The position numbers and the translations under genes are program-made. The notes under the pieces are model-generated. The model saw only the letters and a list, made by a program, of their open reading frames with translations, did no database searches and was not told where the DNA came from. A stretch of 64,000 nucleotides of DNA from Nelumbo lutea (Eukaryota; Streptophyta; Magnoliopsida; Proteales; Nelumbonaceae): assembly GCA_022828595.1 (NCBI GenBank), contig JAKGHH010000001.1:143859017-143923016 (forward strand), written 5' to 3'. This document shows, piece by piece, positions 11,875 to 20,700 of this stretch (positions within the stretch are counted from its first letter, which is position 1; every line of letters starts with the position of its first letter).

Positions 11875-13932
11875 TCAGCGCGAGACCTCTTCGGGAACTT
11901 TAGACTGGTCGGGGGCGTCTACTTCCTCATCATCGTACTCCTCTGAATCCAGATCCTCTGTGGCTTGCCGAGCTATCGCATTCGTGATTTGTGAGGTGGT
12001 GATGGCACTTGCGTCGAGCTCGGGGTACATGTGCCTTATCAGCCACCTACTGAGCTTGAACCCCTTGCGGTAGGCCTCCCCTAGAACGACATCAAATTTA
12101 TCAGATTGGATGTACTTCGTGACTGCCTTGACCTTCGTCTCCTCTATCGCCTGAGTAAAGATCTCGGTCTTCTCTCTGATGTCCGCCTTGAGGAACTCCA
12201 CCTTGTGCAGGAGGGCCTCCTTATTCTCCTTAAGGCCATCCGCCTCCGCCCTGAGGGCGTCCAGCTCGCCCCTCAACACACCCTTCTCGTGTGCCAACTC
12301 TGCTTTGAGGCCTCCATCTTGCCCCTCAGCACACCATTCTTGCATGCTAGCTCATCCTTCTCTGTCGTCAGCACCGTAATGACGACCCTCTAGGCCATGG
12401 CACCGCTCTCCAACCGGTGGATCTGCTCGCGAGCTACTCTCAGATCGATATTAGCGACATGGGAAGACTCCTCGGCAGTTAGACCTTGCTTTAGGTTCCT
12501 CTCAGACTGAAGAGCGAGGGCGTGCACGACGCAGTTCGCCTGACAAAGGAAGTTAGTTAGTACCGAAGAAACGTGTATATAAAAGAAAAGGAAAGGAAAG
12601 AGAAGAGAACTTACCACCATAGTGTGGGTGGCAGCCCGGGCTCCGAGCTGAGTAGGGTTGAGCATTTCGGCCCAAACTGAAATTTCCTCGGAGTAAATGG
12701 TCCCCTTGCTCTTCCGAAGACCGCACTGGGGGACTAAGATACTTTGGCCCCCATCTGGGCTCCCCGAGCTGGAGACTGCCGTCTCGGCTGTACGGATGAG
12801 CTCGGCGGAGACCACAGCCGCTACGTCAGCAGCCCCGGTGGCAACCTCGGGCTCAGCTGCTGCCCTCGTAGCAGGTTCCCTTGGTGGTATGGACTCCTCC
12901 AAGTCAATGATCGGAGGAGCCCCAAGGAGCTTAGGCTCGGAAGTTAGAGCCGGTGGAAGCTTGGGCTCAGGATTGGGGGCTGGCGGCGACTCGATACGAG
13001 CTATCTTAGCAGCCCGCTTCTTCCTCCCCTTCATGTGCTTGAAGAGCTGATCTCCCTTGAGCTTATCTGCCTCCATGAGACCTGCAACAGAGCTCGGCAT
13101 TAGCACTCGAGTAAAAGAAAGGAGCAGGCAAGACAACTAAGGTACTAACTACCTACTCGGGCTCAAGCCGACCTGGATGAGCATACTCTCGGTGGTGTAA
13201 TCCTTGTAATTACAACCGGCCTCAACTCATGACTGGAATGTCTCCTTGGTCTTCTTGTCGAGGATGATGTCGGGGTCTTGGATAGCCACCCTCTAGTGAG
13301 TAGGGAAGGGCAACCCCGTAGGGTTCCGGACTACAAAGTAGTCCTACTTCTAGGCCATGATCTTGATAGGAAGCTTATGCATTAACTTAAAGCCCGAGCG
13401 AGGGGACAAGTAGTAACCCTCCTGTGCTTGGGGGACAACGCATGAAGCGCTCTTCTTAATGGTAAAGAGAGAACAAAATATGTCCAAGTTAAGGGGGAGG
13501 ACATACTCATAATAGAGAGAGATGGTCCTGACCACGTTATGGACCAAGTTCGGGTGAAGCTGGTTTATCGTAACATTGAAGTGGTTCAGGACCTCCACTA
13601 TGAGTGGATGGAAGGGAAGGCATAGCCCGGCTATGAGCTGCTCCAGAAGATTATGACTTCATCAGGGCGGTGCTCCCATGGAAAGTTACCCGCAGGTAAA
13701 CTGTAGGTGTACTCCCTGGGCAGGTTGTACTGCCGAATAAGGTGGCGGAGCCTCTCCAGGGTCATGGTGGAGGTCCGAACTTGTCAGGCATCCGACCTCG
13801 ATGAGAGGTGGACGCCAGGTTGCTTGAGGCCACCCGTGCCTCATTGGACTCTACCTCTACGGGGTTACCCTGAGTCGAGGTACCCACCTTGGGTGCCTCA
13901 GGCTCGTCTAATTGGCTATCAAATGAAGACAT
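11875..13932 (-). pseudogene. Antisense extra ORF of the Tat-like element (gypsy-type transposon protein)
   Basis: Lies between integrase and the 3' LTR on the strand opposite to pol, the position of the extra ORF of Tat-clade elements. It starts with ATG at 13932 (MSSFDSQLDEPEAPKVG). The middle (13598-13240) reads FNVTINQLHPNLV, GYYLSPRSGFKLM and YFVVRNPTGLPFPTH, resembling the plant 'putative gypsy type transposon' domain. Two introns can be inferred, about 13082-13150 and 12540-12613, both with GT..AG ends on the minus strand. The 3' part is a Lys/Glu-rich likely coiled coil (KENKEALLHKVEFLKADI). Several stops near 13630-13790 and 13205-13345 show decay. Confidence 0.68.
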
Positions 13933-14360
13933 AACGAAACTGAAGAAGAGCTAGGGTGACTCACCAAGGAGAGATAGACCGGACTAGGAAGAACTAACCC
14001 GAGCTGGAGGCTTTGGACGCAAGCTCAAGACTACGACTGAAGATTTGTGGTGAAGGAAAATGGCCAGGACCCCCACTATTTATAGCCACTATACGTAGGC
14101 ATCAACGGTTGAGATCGAAACGATCTGATGGTCCTCATGAAACCGGCTACGCGACCTTTGAGGCAAAATCAGTTTTAGCGGCGTTTTTTGACGTTCGCGG
14201 AGTGTATAATTCGCGTGATGGACACGAAATCTTAGACCCCTAGCACGGGGTCTATCAGTTTAGGCAAAATCAGTCTATAAGTTGGCGGACAAGAAAGCTT
14301 AGACCCGAGCCAAATCCACCCGGCAGACTGCGGACTCCCCGCGCTGGGTCAGCACCCCTA

Positions 14361-14381
14361 GCACGGGGAGTGGGGGGCAAT
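14361..14381 (+). other. Polypurine tract of the Tat-like element
   Basis: Purine-rich stretch (gcacggggagtggggggcaa) directly before the TG that opens the 3' LTR. It has the position and composition of the primer for plus-strand DNA synthesis. Confidence 0.85.
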
Positions 14382-15274
14382 TGATGTAGGGTGATTTAGC
14401 CCGACCTTGTAGCATGGGACACGTGGACATGACCTGGCATAAGTGACAACTCAGCGCGACTGCCTGGCCACAACTCGGCGTAGGAAGTTCGCCGAGGCCC
14501 AACCAAACGACTCAGCGGGTGTGGCATCTTGGCGAGAGGCGAGGCCCAGCTCGCCCCAAGCCTGAGGATGGAGCGCCCCAAGCTCCCTCCGAAGCAATCC
14601 GAGCTCCTCCTAAGGGGCCCCGAGCTCTCCCTTCCTAAGGAGCACCCCAGCTTCTGGCTAAGTGTCCCGAGGGAGAAACACCTCGGACAACACCTTCGTA
14701 ACTCCTGTTCATACTTGCTCAAGGCCCGCTTCCAGGGCGAGCACCTCGGCGTACCTCGGCACCTCGGTGCAAGGCAACCCAGCTTCAAGTGGTTCGGTGC
14801 AAAGTAGCTCGGCAGTCTGCAGGGAAGATCCGTCTGACATCCGTACCTGCCGGATCTGGTGCCAGTGCCCACATCCCTTGCTAGGCGACATCGTGCTTGC
14901 CGTCTCTGAAAAGAATGGCGCGCCTGACGAGTCCGTACCCTACAGCAACGGCCTGCAGTAGCAGCCTGCACCTGCCACCCCAGTCCTAGTGGTAACGGCT
15001 AGGGCAGTGGCGGTTACGCCTAATGTGACTGAGCTCCAGTATAAAAAGACCCCAACCCTCACGAAGCTAAGGTATTGAAGCTAGCACTTTCAGCACTCTT
15101 AACTCTCAATGTTTTCCTTTAAGTTTTCCTCAGATTTCTAACTTAGCCATCGGAGTGTTCCCGCCAGGAGAACTCCCGGGAACCCTTCACCTTCCTATTT
15201 CCTCTCAGGTGTCGGCCGTCACAGTTAGACGCCAAGTCTCAGCCAGTTACGAGTGCCCATATTGTCCTGCATCA
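14382..15274 (+). repeat. 3' LTR of the Tat-like element (893 bp)
   Basis: Starts TGATGTAG and ends CTGCATCA, an 8-base imperfect inverted terminal repeat, directly after the polypurine tract. A TATA box (TATAAAAA, 15040-15047) lies about 235 bases before the 3' edge, as expected for an LTR promoter. The base composition is rich in ctcgg and gcccg compared with the AT-rich surroundings. The next five bases (atgcc) would be one copy of the target-site duplication; no partner was found because the 5' end is missing. Confidence 0.85.
15040..15047 (+). promoter_or_regulatory. TATA box in the gypsy 3' LTR
   Basis: TATAAAAA inside the LTR, oriented outward toward the ATL pseudogene, which lies on the opposite strand. 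Any transcript from it would be antisense to that pseudogene. Confidence 0.6.
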
Positions 15275-15795
15275 ATGCCCAATCGTACCGGTACAACCTC
15301 TTCCCTTTCTACAGACGTACCTCTACTCTCCATTGTTGATATCTCTCCTCTTGTTGACGATCGCAGCAAGTACACTGGTTATCCTTCTGTCATTCGCCGC
15401 CTGCTCTTCCTCCTCCGCTATATCCACAGAGACGTCACTATGGCAGGGGACACAACCCATGAGCCGACAGCTAAATGTCCGCACTGTGGATGAAACACGT
15501 GCCCACAGTAAAGGAATCACCTTCACGGCCTCCCCCTCGTTGAATTCACTCAGACACTCGACACAGTCGACGGGCTCCTTGGCGCTCCTGTCGTAGGTGA
15601 ACAGCGGCAGAGACTTAACGGTATTTGGGTCGAGACCACGAGGCAAGACACCAACGAGGCTGACCCCGCTCTGCGCTACTGGCCTCGGCTGCGTGAGAAA
15701 TCGAGGGCATTCTCTTCGGCGAAGCGGCGGATGTAGATGGAGAAGAAATCCATGAAGAAGAGAGCGGTGAGGAGCACCACGACGGTTAAGGCCAT
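15275..15795 (-). pseudogene. ATL-type RING-H2 E3 ubiquitin ligase pseudogene
   Basis: Reads on the minus strand from ATG at 15795. Residues 1-39 hold a hydrophobic membrane segment (LTVVVLLTALFFMDFF) followed by SIYIRRFAEENALDFSRSR, the N-terminus typical of ATL ligases, then a TAG at codon 40. In another frame come the ATL GLD motif (RGLDPNTVKSLPLF) and the first RING cysteines (CVECLSEF). The middle of the RING (CGHVFHPQC, about 15475-15500) is in a second frame and the last C-x2-C is back in the first. At least two frameshifts and one stop make it a pseudogene. Its 3' end runs into the LTR edge at 15274, so the retrotransposon probably inserted into it. ATL proteins are membrane-bound ubiquitin ligases, often defence-related. 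Confidence 0.82.
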
Positions 15796-16874
15796 GGAGG
15801 GAACCAAAGACAACGTGAGCAGAGGATCTTCAGATCTTGGCTTTAAGAGAGAGAGAGAGAGAGCTGTGACGATGAAGCTTTGATTTGGAGCGGATCTAGA
15901 TGGGATTTAGGAGAGAATGGCCTACAAAATAGAGAGAGACAGAGACATGATCGAGGGGCGGCAAATGCTGTCTCTGTGTAAACAAAAATTTGAGAGGAAG
16001 CGATAAAGCTGATTCAGTTTGCAATTTGCAGTGCACCCGGTGGAACTGGAGAGGCGTTGTTGTAGAGCTGGAACTGGAACTGAGGCTGGTTCAGCGCTTC
16101 ACTTCCCTACTGTTGAACTGTAACTGGAACTTGGCTTATGCATTTACGACGCCGGTGGAACTGGAGAGGCGTTGCCAGTGAACCGAACGGGTGGGCTTTG
16201 GCTTCGTGGTCCCAGCATTATGAAAGGTAAAAGGAATAAAAGGATGAGATCTCAGACCCACCCACATCCGCTGCCAGTGGCTTCTGCGTTCAGTGAGATC
16301 GCCGGTCACAGGTAGATGCTTCTGGGCTAGGGGTTGGCGGAAAAAAGTATAAGAGGGTGTGTTATAACTTTTTTGTCTTTTTGTATCTGGTTCAACCGGA
16401 TTTTGTAACTAACAGCTAAACGTCTGTTAAAGTTAATAAATTTTAAACACGCCAACGTGGGCGTTTGTGGCGTGTGAGGAGGAATCTGGTGGCAATTGTG
16501 CTTACTTTTCCAGTTCTACAACGGACCTCTTGGATGGAACGCGCAACGGGAAACGTTGCTCCGGTATGTTCTCTCTCTCTGCTTTCTTTTAACTTTTCAG
16601 AGAGAATTTTTATGACTATTACAACTACTATATCGTTCAACACATAAAATATAGAGTAGGAAAATTTACATAAGCGACGAACTTGAAGTTGGAATCGGAG
16701 ATGGAGTTGGAGTTGGAGCTCTTCCATCATCTGCCCGACCGAGTCTATTGGACACAACCAGAGACTCGGAACACCACGACCACGACCGCTGGAACAGACG
16801 GTGGGTTTGCTGGCTTCGTCAGCCCCTGTGAAGGCTGGCAGCTGCACACATCGGCGAATCAGCGGCACCCCTCT
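15796..16874. other. Flank of the ATL pseudogene up to the starch-synthase element
   Basis: Contains a (GA)n run at about 15846-15862, compatible with the former 5' leader of the ATL gene. It also has a 21-base direct repeat (ggtggaactggagaggcgtt plus g) at 16039 and 16154, and a ggagttgga-type run near 16700. Open frames here match nothing I recognise. The last bases before 16875 are cccctct, containing the target-site copy of the next element. Confidence 0.55.
16870..16874 (+). other. Target-site duplication, left copy (CCTCT)
   Basis: CCTCT immediately precedes the LTR start (TGTTATG) at 16875 and recurs at 20701-20705 directly after the 3' LTR. The matching pair defines 16875-20700 as a single inserted element. 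Confidence 0.85.
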
Positions 16875-17624
16875 TGTTATGTCACACCATCCGGCAAGGC
16901 ACTGCGGCGCCGTCATAGGCAGCAGCACACACAGCAGTGGGCACCGCCTGCAGCACTGCACAGCAGCATGCACCGTCGATAGTGCGCAGCACACACCGCA
17001 GGCAGCAGCGCGCACCACACGCACCGCATGGCAGCACGCACCATGCACACGCCTGGCACCGCACGGCAGCGGCACCATGGCGCGCAGCACGAACCGCCAT
17101 GTAGCAGCGCGCACCGCACGCATTGCACCAGCACGCACCGCGCACACCCGTACCGCACGGTAGCAACACCATGAGGCGCGCGCGCACGGCAGCGGCACCT
17201 GAGGCGCGCGTACGCACTACGCGCACGCACCGCGCGGCAGCCAGCAGAGCAGTAGAGCAGGGCCCACACGACAGCTCATAGGGTGGGCCCATCCTTATCT
17301 GGACTCATCAAGCCAACTCGCCGCCAACTTACCTTATCCTTATCTTATCCCTTATCCCTTATCCTTATCTAATCTCATCTTTATCTTATCTTAAGTAAGA
17401 GTGAGTTACCAATAGGAGTAGGTAATTAGGAGTTTGAGTTCAAATTGGAGTTTGAGTTTAATTAGGAATTTTCTTCTGTAATCTCCTATTTAAGGAGCTA
17501 CGAATTGAAATAGAGCATTCAGTTTTCCAGTCAAGAAAAGAGTGAGGAGAGTTTGGGTGGTCTCTTGGACAAATCACTCATTCAGTTTCCGTAATCGGGT
17601 CTGCAAGCAAGGGAAGGCGCACCG
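16875..17624 (+). repeat. 5' LTR, main part
   Basis: Starts TGTTATGTCACACC (one G fewer than the 3' LTR start). The first 400 bases are a GC-rich, internally repetitive tract built of gcagcacgcaccg-like words. A run of cttatc words (17331-17390) and a promoter-like segment with TATTTAA at 17487-17493 follow. Similarity to the 3' LTR stops after caagggaaggcgca (about 17621), where the inverted insert begins. Cys/Arg-rich and Ala/His/Arg-rich ORFs in all frames of the GC-rich part are compositional, not genes. Confidence 0.85.
17487..17493 (+). promoter_or_regulatory. TATA-like box of the 5' LTR
   Basis: TATTTAA in a ctcctatttaaggag context, conserved at 20462-20468 in the 3' LTR. It lies about 135 bases upstream of the left inverted arm, so a transcript starting just after it would run through left arm, loop and right arm in that order. 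Confidence 0.6.
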
Positions 17625-18708
17625 GCAGCGTGCGCGCAGTGCGTACGTGCGCCTCAGGGTGCCGCTGCCGTGCGCGCGCCTCATGGTGTTGCTACCGTGC
17701 GGTACCGGGTGTGTTGCACGGTGCGTGCTGGCGTGCAGTGCGTGTGGTGCGCCGCTGCTACCTGGCGGTTCGTGCTGCGCGCCATGGTGCCGCTGCCGTG
17801 CGTGCCAGGCGTGTGCATGGTGCGTTGCTGCCATGCGGTGGCGTGTGTGTGCGCGCTGCTGCCTGGCGGTGCGTGCTGCGCACTATCGACGGTGCATGCT
17901 GCTGTGCAGTGCTGCCAGGCGGTGCCCACTGCTGTGTGTGCTGCTGCCTATGACGGCGCCGCGGTGCCTTGCCGGATGGTGTGACCATAACATTACACCC
18001 CTCCGGACTACGAGCTTGTCCTCAAGCTCGTGTTCTGGATACATGGCTTGGGATTCTACGAATGGATCCAACGACTGCACACAATTTCTCAGTCCAGCAA
18101 CAGTATGAACAATAGGGACTGCCCTGTCTCTCCGTGCGTCACGCTGGATTATTTGGTGCCGATCCCAGCCACCTTCTTTTGTTTCCCGCTCCCAGGCATA
18201 GCCATGGCTTACAGTGACTAACGCTCTGCTGCACTCAGGCCAGCCGCAAGGACATTGAAGTGTTCCCTACCTCCTGGGTCATATAGTTTGAAGTAGTTTT
18301 GTGAAAGGTCCACATAACAGAAATCACGTACTGGACCACGACCCCGTTGTGCTCTATTGTGGATCATAAGAATGCTGTTACCGGGTATGCTTACAGTAGA
18401 GGACCTCCAGAGCGGCCTTACCGAAGAGGACCATGCGTTTTAAAATATCCTCTCGGCCTTCCCCATATATTTTTTCCTCAATATTACAAAACATAGGATT
18501 GTCCATGAACACAAAATCTTTGTCATCAATATAAGCTTGGAAGAAAATTACCTCTATATCCTGCCCCTCCACCTTACATCTCTTGCGCACTCCTGTTTCT
18601 TGGATTTCTGTATAGTTACCATATGGTGGTGCTACAACCATAACTTTATGTCCACGCTGAGCCAAGGCCTTCGGTAAAGCCCCAGCAACATTGCCAAGCC
18701 CACCTGCC
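17625..18708 (-). repeat. Left arm of the 1.08-kb inverted repeat
   Basis: Reverse complement of about 19114-20195. It contains, in reverse order, GC-rich LTR sequence (about 17625-17995), the LTR start and polypurine region (about 17985-18015), the pol-like tail, and the starch synthase fragment (about 18140-18708). Differences from the right arm are few: one extra base in the ccgggta(a)cagcat region (about 18383), and an A/G change giving Asn in place of Ser in the FVFMD-S/N-PMF stretch. The junction with LTR sequence at 18707-18708 lies at a shared cc. Confidence 0.92.
18140..18708 (-). pseudogene. Antisense copy of the captured starch synthase fragment
   Basis: On the minus strand this reads [56 protein letters not shown] and [17 protein letters not shown], the same starch synthase segment as at 19109-19675. 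An extra base near 18383 shifts the frame in the TRYSIL region, so the downstream half is out of frame in this copy. It is part of the left arm and is antisense to any transcript started in the 5' LTR. Confidence 0.88.
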
Positions 18709-18744
18709 GACCCGTGACGGGATCCTACATGCGGGACCATAACA
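18705..18744 (+). repeat. Remnant of the 3' end of the 5' LTR
   Basis: The block from ccgacccgtgacgggatcct to gaccataaca equals the last bases of the 3' LTR (20663-20700) apart from one substitution (catg / cgtg). It is separated from the rest of the 5' LTR by the 1.08-kb inverted insert. About 40 bases present at this point in the 3' LTR (aggggaagcagggctttcgc and following) are missing here. Confidence 0.85.
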
Positions 18745-18746
18745 AT

Positions 18747-18759
18747 TGGTATCAGAGCC
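18747..18759 (+). other. Primer-binding site, initiator tRNA-Met type
   Basis: TGGTATCAGAGCC starts two bases after the LTR end. This is the standard plant primer-binding sequence complementary to the 3' end of initiator methionine tRNA. It confirms that the LTR boundary at 18744 is the 5' LTR of this element and that the rearrangement lies inside that LTR. Confidence 0.92.
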
Positions 18760-18767
18760 AAAACGTC

Positions 18768-19109
18768 ATGGGCGATATGGAGAAGTTGTCTTCCAAGGTC
18801 CACGAACTGGAACACCAACTTGCAGAAACTAGCATGGAGGTTCGTGAAGTCAGGGAAGACATCCGGGAGATGCAACGCCTGCTGGAAGCATTCCTCTCCA
18901 ACAAGGAAATGAGTTCGGAGGGAATCGCCAACACCAACAGATGCCGTCCGGACTGGGCAGAGGCATGCAACGAACAACAGATCGCTGCCCCTACAGCCGT
19001 AGTTATTTCCAAAGATCAGCGCACGGAGGATGAAACTGTAAAGTCTCCTCTTTTGGTCAGGGACAATGTCACGAACATTATAGAGAACCTGCTGAATGCA
19101 CTCCTTTGA
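18768..19109 (+). CDS. Short gag-like ORF (113 aa)
   Basis: Begins with the first ATG after the primer-binding site ([20 protein letters not shown]) and ends with TGA at 19107-19109. The first 50 residues are charged and heptad-like ([19 protein letters not shown]), as in the N-terminal coiled coil of many plant gypsy gag proteins. No zinc knuckle or nucleocapsid part is present. The frame ends exactly where starch synthase homology begins, so the gag was probably cut by the capture event. It forms most of the loop between the inverted arms. Whether it is translated is unknown. Confidence 0.6.
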   Translation: MGDMEKLSSKVHELEHQLAETSMEVREVREDIREMQRLLEAFLSNKEMSSEGIANTNRCRPDWAEACNEQQIAAPTAVVISKDQRTEDETVKSPLLVRDNVTNIIENLLNALL

Positions 19110-19801
19110 CGAAGGCAGGTGGGCTTGGCAATGTTGCTGGGGCTTTACCGAAGGCCTTGGCTCAGCGTGGACATAAAGTTATGGTTGTAGCACCACCATA
19201 TGGTAACTATACAGAAATCCAAGAAACAGGAGTGCGCAAGAGATGTAAGGTGGAGGGGCAGGATATAGAGGTAATTTTCTTCCAAGCTTATATTGATGAC
19301 AAAGATTTTGTGTTCATGGACAGTCCTATGTTTTGTAATATTGAGGAAAAAATATATGGGGAAGGCCGAGAGGATATTTTAAAACGCATGGTCCTCTTCG
19401 GTAAGGCCGCTCTGGAGGTCCTCTACTGTAAGCATACCCGGTACAGCATTCTTATGATCCACAATAGAGCACAACGGGGTCGTGGTCCAGTACGTGATTT
19501 CTGTTATGTGGACCTTTCACAAAACTACTTCAAACTATATGACCCAGGAGGTAGGGAACACTTCAATGTCCTTGCGGCTGGCCTGAGTGCAGCAGAGCGT
19601 GTAGTCACTGTAAGCCATGGCTATGCCTGGGAGCGGGAAACAAAAGAAGGTGGCTGGGATCGGCACCAAATAATCCAGCGTGACGCACGGAGAGACAGGG
19701 CAGTCCCTATTGTTCATACTGTTGCTGGACTGAGCAATTGTGTGCAGTCGTTGGATCCATTCGTAGAATCCCAAGCCATGTATCCAGAAACACGAGCTTG
19801 A
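19109..19801 (+). pseudogene. Captured starch synthase (GT5, SSII-like) fragment fused to a pol-like tail
   Basis: An uninterrupted reading frame. It opens with [17 protein letters not shown], the ADP-glucose-binding K-x-G-G-L region at the start of the GT5 catalytic domain. [69 protein letters not shown] and RVVTVSHGYAWERETKEGGW follow. The order and wording fit soluble starch synthase II best, by memory of the family. About 45 residues normally between the KAALEV and TRSIL blocks are missing, no intron is present, and homology stops after GGWDRHQII (about 19675). The tail (DPFVESQAMYP) looks like a gypsy pol C-terminus. It cannot be an active enzyme: the C-terminal Rossmann domain is absent. 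Confidence 0.87.
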
Positions 19802-20195
19802 GGACAAGCTCGTAGTCCGGGAGGGGTGTAATGTTATGGTCACACCATCCGGCAAGGCACCGCGGCGCCGTCATAGGCAGCAGCACACACACAGCAGTGG
19901 GCACCACCTGGCAGCACTGCATAGCAGCATGCACCGTCGATAGTGCGCAGCACGCACCGCCAGGCAGCAGCGCGCACCACACGCACCGCATGGCAGCACG
20001 CACCATGCACACGCCTGGCACCGCACGGCAGCGGCACCATGGCGCGCAGCACGAACCGCCAGGTAGTAGCGCGCACCGCACGCACTGCACGCCAGCACGC
20101 ACCGCGCACACACCCGGTACCGCACGGTAGCAACACCATGAGGCGCGCGCACGGCAGCGGCACCCTGAGGCGCGCGTACGCACTACGCGCACGCA
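19114..20195 (+). repeat. Right arm of the 1.08-kb inverted repeat
   Basis: Sense arm matching the reverse complement of about 17625-18708. The loop between arms (18709-19113, about 405 bases) holds the 5' LTR end, primer-binding site and gag-like ORF. The arm extends from the first starch synthase codons through the polypurine tract and about 360 bases into the 3' LTR. Confidence 0.92.
19812..19831 (+). other. Polypurine tract of the starch-synthase element
   Basis: The gtagtccgggaggggtgtaa stretch directly before the LTR start TGTTATGG at 19832. It has the expected position and is mostly purine in its core. Confidence 0.75.
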
Positions 20196-20700
20196 CTGCG
20201 CGGCAGCCAGCAGCAGCAGTAGAGCAGGGCCCACACGACAGCTCATAGGGGTGGGCCCATCATTATCTGGACTCATCAAGCCAATTCGCCGCCAGCTTAC
20301 CTTATCCTTATCTTATCCCTTATCCCTTATCTCTTATCCTTATCTAATCTCATCTTTATCTTATCTTAAGTAAGAGTGAGTTACCAATAGGAGTAGGTAA
20401 TTAGGAGTTTGAGTTCAAATTGGAGTTTGAGTTTAATTAGGAATTTTCTTCTGTAATCTCCTATTTAAGGAGCTACGAATTGAAATAGAGCATTCAGTTT
20501 TCCAGTCAAGAAAAGAGTGATGAGAGTTTGGGTGGTCTCTTGGACAAACACCCTCTTAGGAGAGTTCGGGTGGTCTCTTGGACAAATCACCCATTCAGTT
20601 TCCGTAATCGGGTCTGCAAGCAAGGGAAGGCGCAAGGGGAAGCAGGGCTTTCGCACCGTGGACCGACCCGTGACGGGATCCTACGTGCGGGACCATAACA
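19832..20700 (+). repeat. 3' LTR (869 bp), complete copy
   Basis: Begins TGTTATGGTC and ends GACCATAACA, a perfect 10-base inverted terminal repeat. It contains the GC-rich tract, cttatc words (about 20303-20372), TATTTAA at 20462 and the end block also seen at 18705-18744. Compared with the 5' LTR it has a tandem duplication of about 45 bases (gagagtttgggtggtctctt twice, 20522 and 20568). It is followed by the CCTCT target-site copy. Confidence 0.9.

Larger units (their letters stand above)
6200..15274 (+). mobile_element. Decayed, 5'-truncated Ty3/gypsy (Tat-like) LTR retrotransposon
   Basis: Order on the plus strand: gag remnant, protease, reverse transcriptase/RNase H, a second RNase H-like region, integrase, minisatellite, antisense extra ORF, polypurine tract and 3' LTR. 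RT lying before integrase marks Ty3/gypsy. A second RNase H region and an extra antisense ORF between integrase and the 3' LTR are known features of the Tat clade, to which I assign it by inference. Stops and frameshifts interrupt every domain, so it cannot act autonomously. The 5' LTR, primer-binding site and N-terminal gag are absent. Confidence 0.88.
16875..20700 (+). mobile_element. Non-autonomous LTR retrotransposon carrying captured starch synthase, rearranged as an inverted repeat
   Basis: Bounded by CCTCT duplications. From left: 5' LTR body (16875 to about 17624); an inverted insert (about 17625-18708); the last bases of the 5' LTR (to 18744); a primer-binding site; a short gag-like ORF; a starch synthase fragment; a pol-like tail; a polypurine tract; the 3' LTR (19832-20700). 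The insert is the reverse complement of about 19114-20195, that is, the starch synthase region plus the GC-rich first part of the 3' LTR. No RT or integrase is present, so mobility would need enzymes in trans. Close agreement of the LTRs and of the arms suggests a fairly recent origin. Confidence 0.88.

Noticed and set aside
16443..17292. Several Cys/Arg/Ala-rich ORFs on both strands over the GC-rich LTR tracts (also 17574-17988 and 19707-20279)
   Set aside because: They occur in nearly every frame, change composition with frame only, and follow the gcagcacgcaccg repeat. They are by-products of low stop-codon density in GC-rich sequence.
18714..18767. Upstream ATG at 18714 as the gag start
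   Set aside because: It lies inside the LTR end and primer-binding site. The ATG at 18768, just after the primer site, is the natural start for an element protein.
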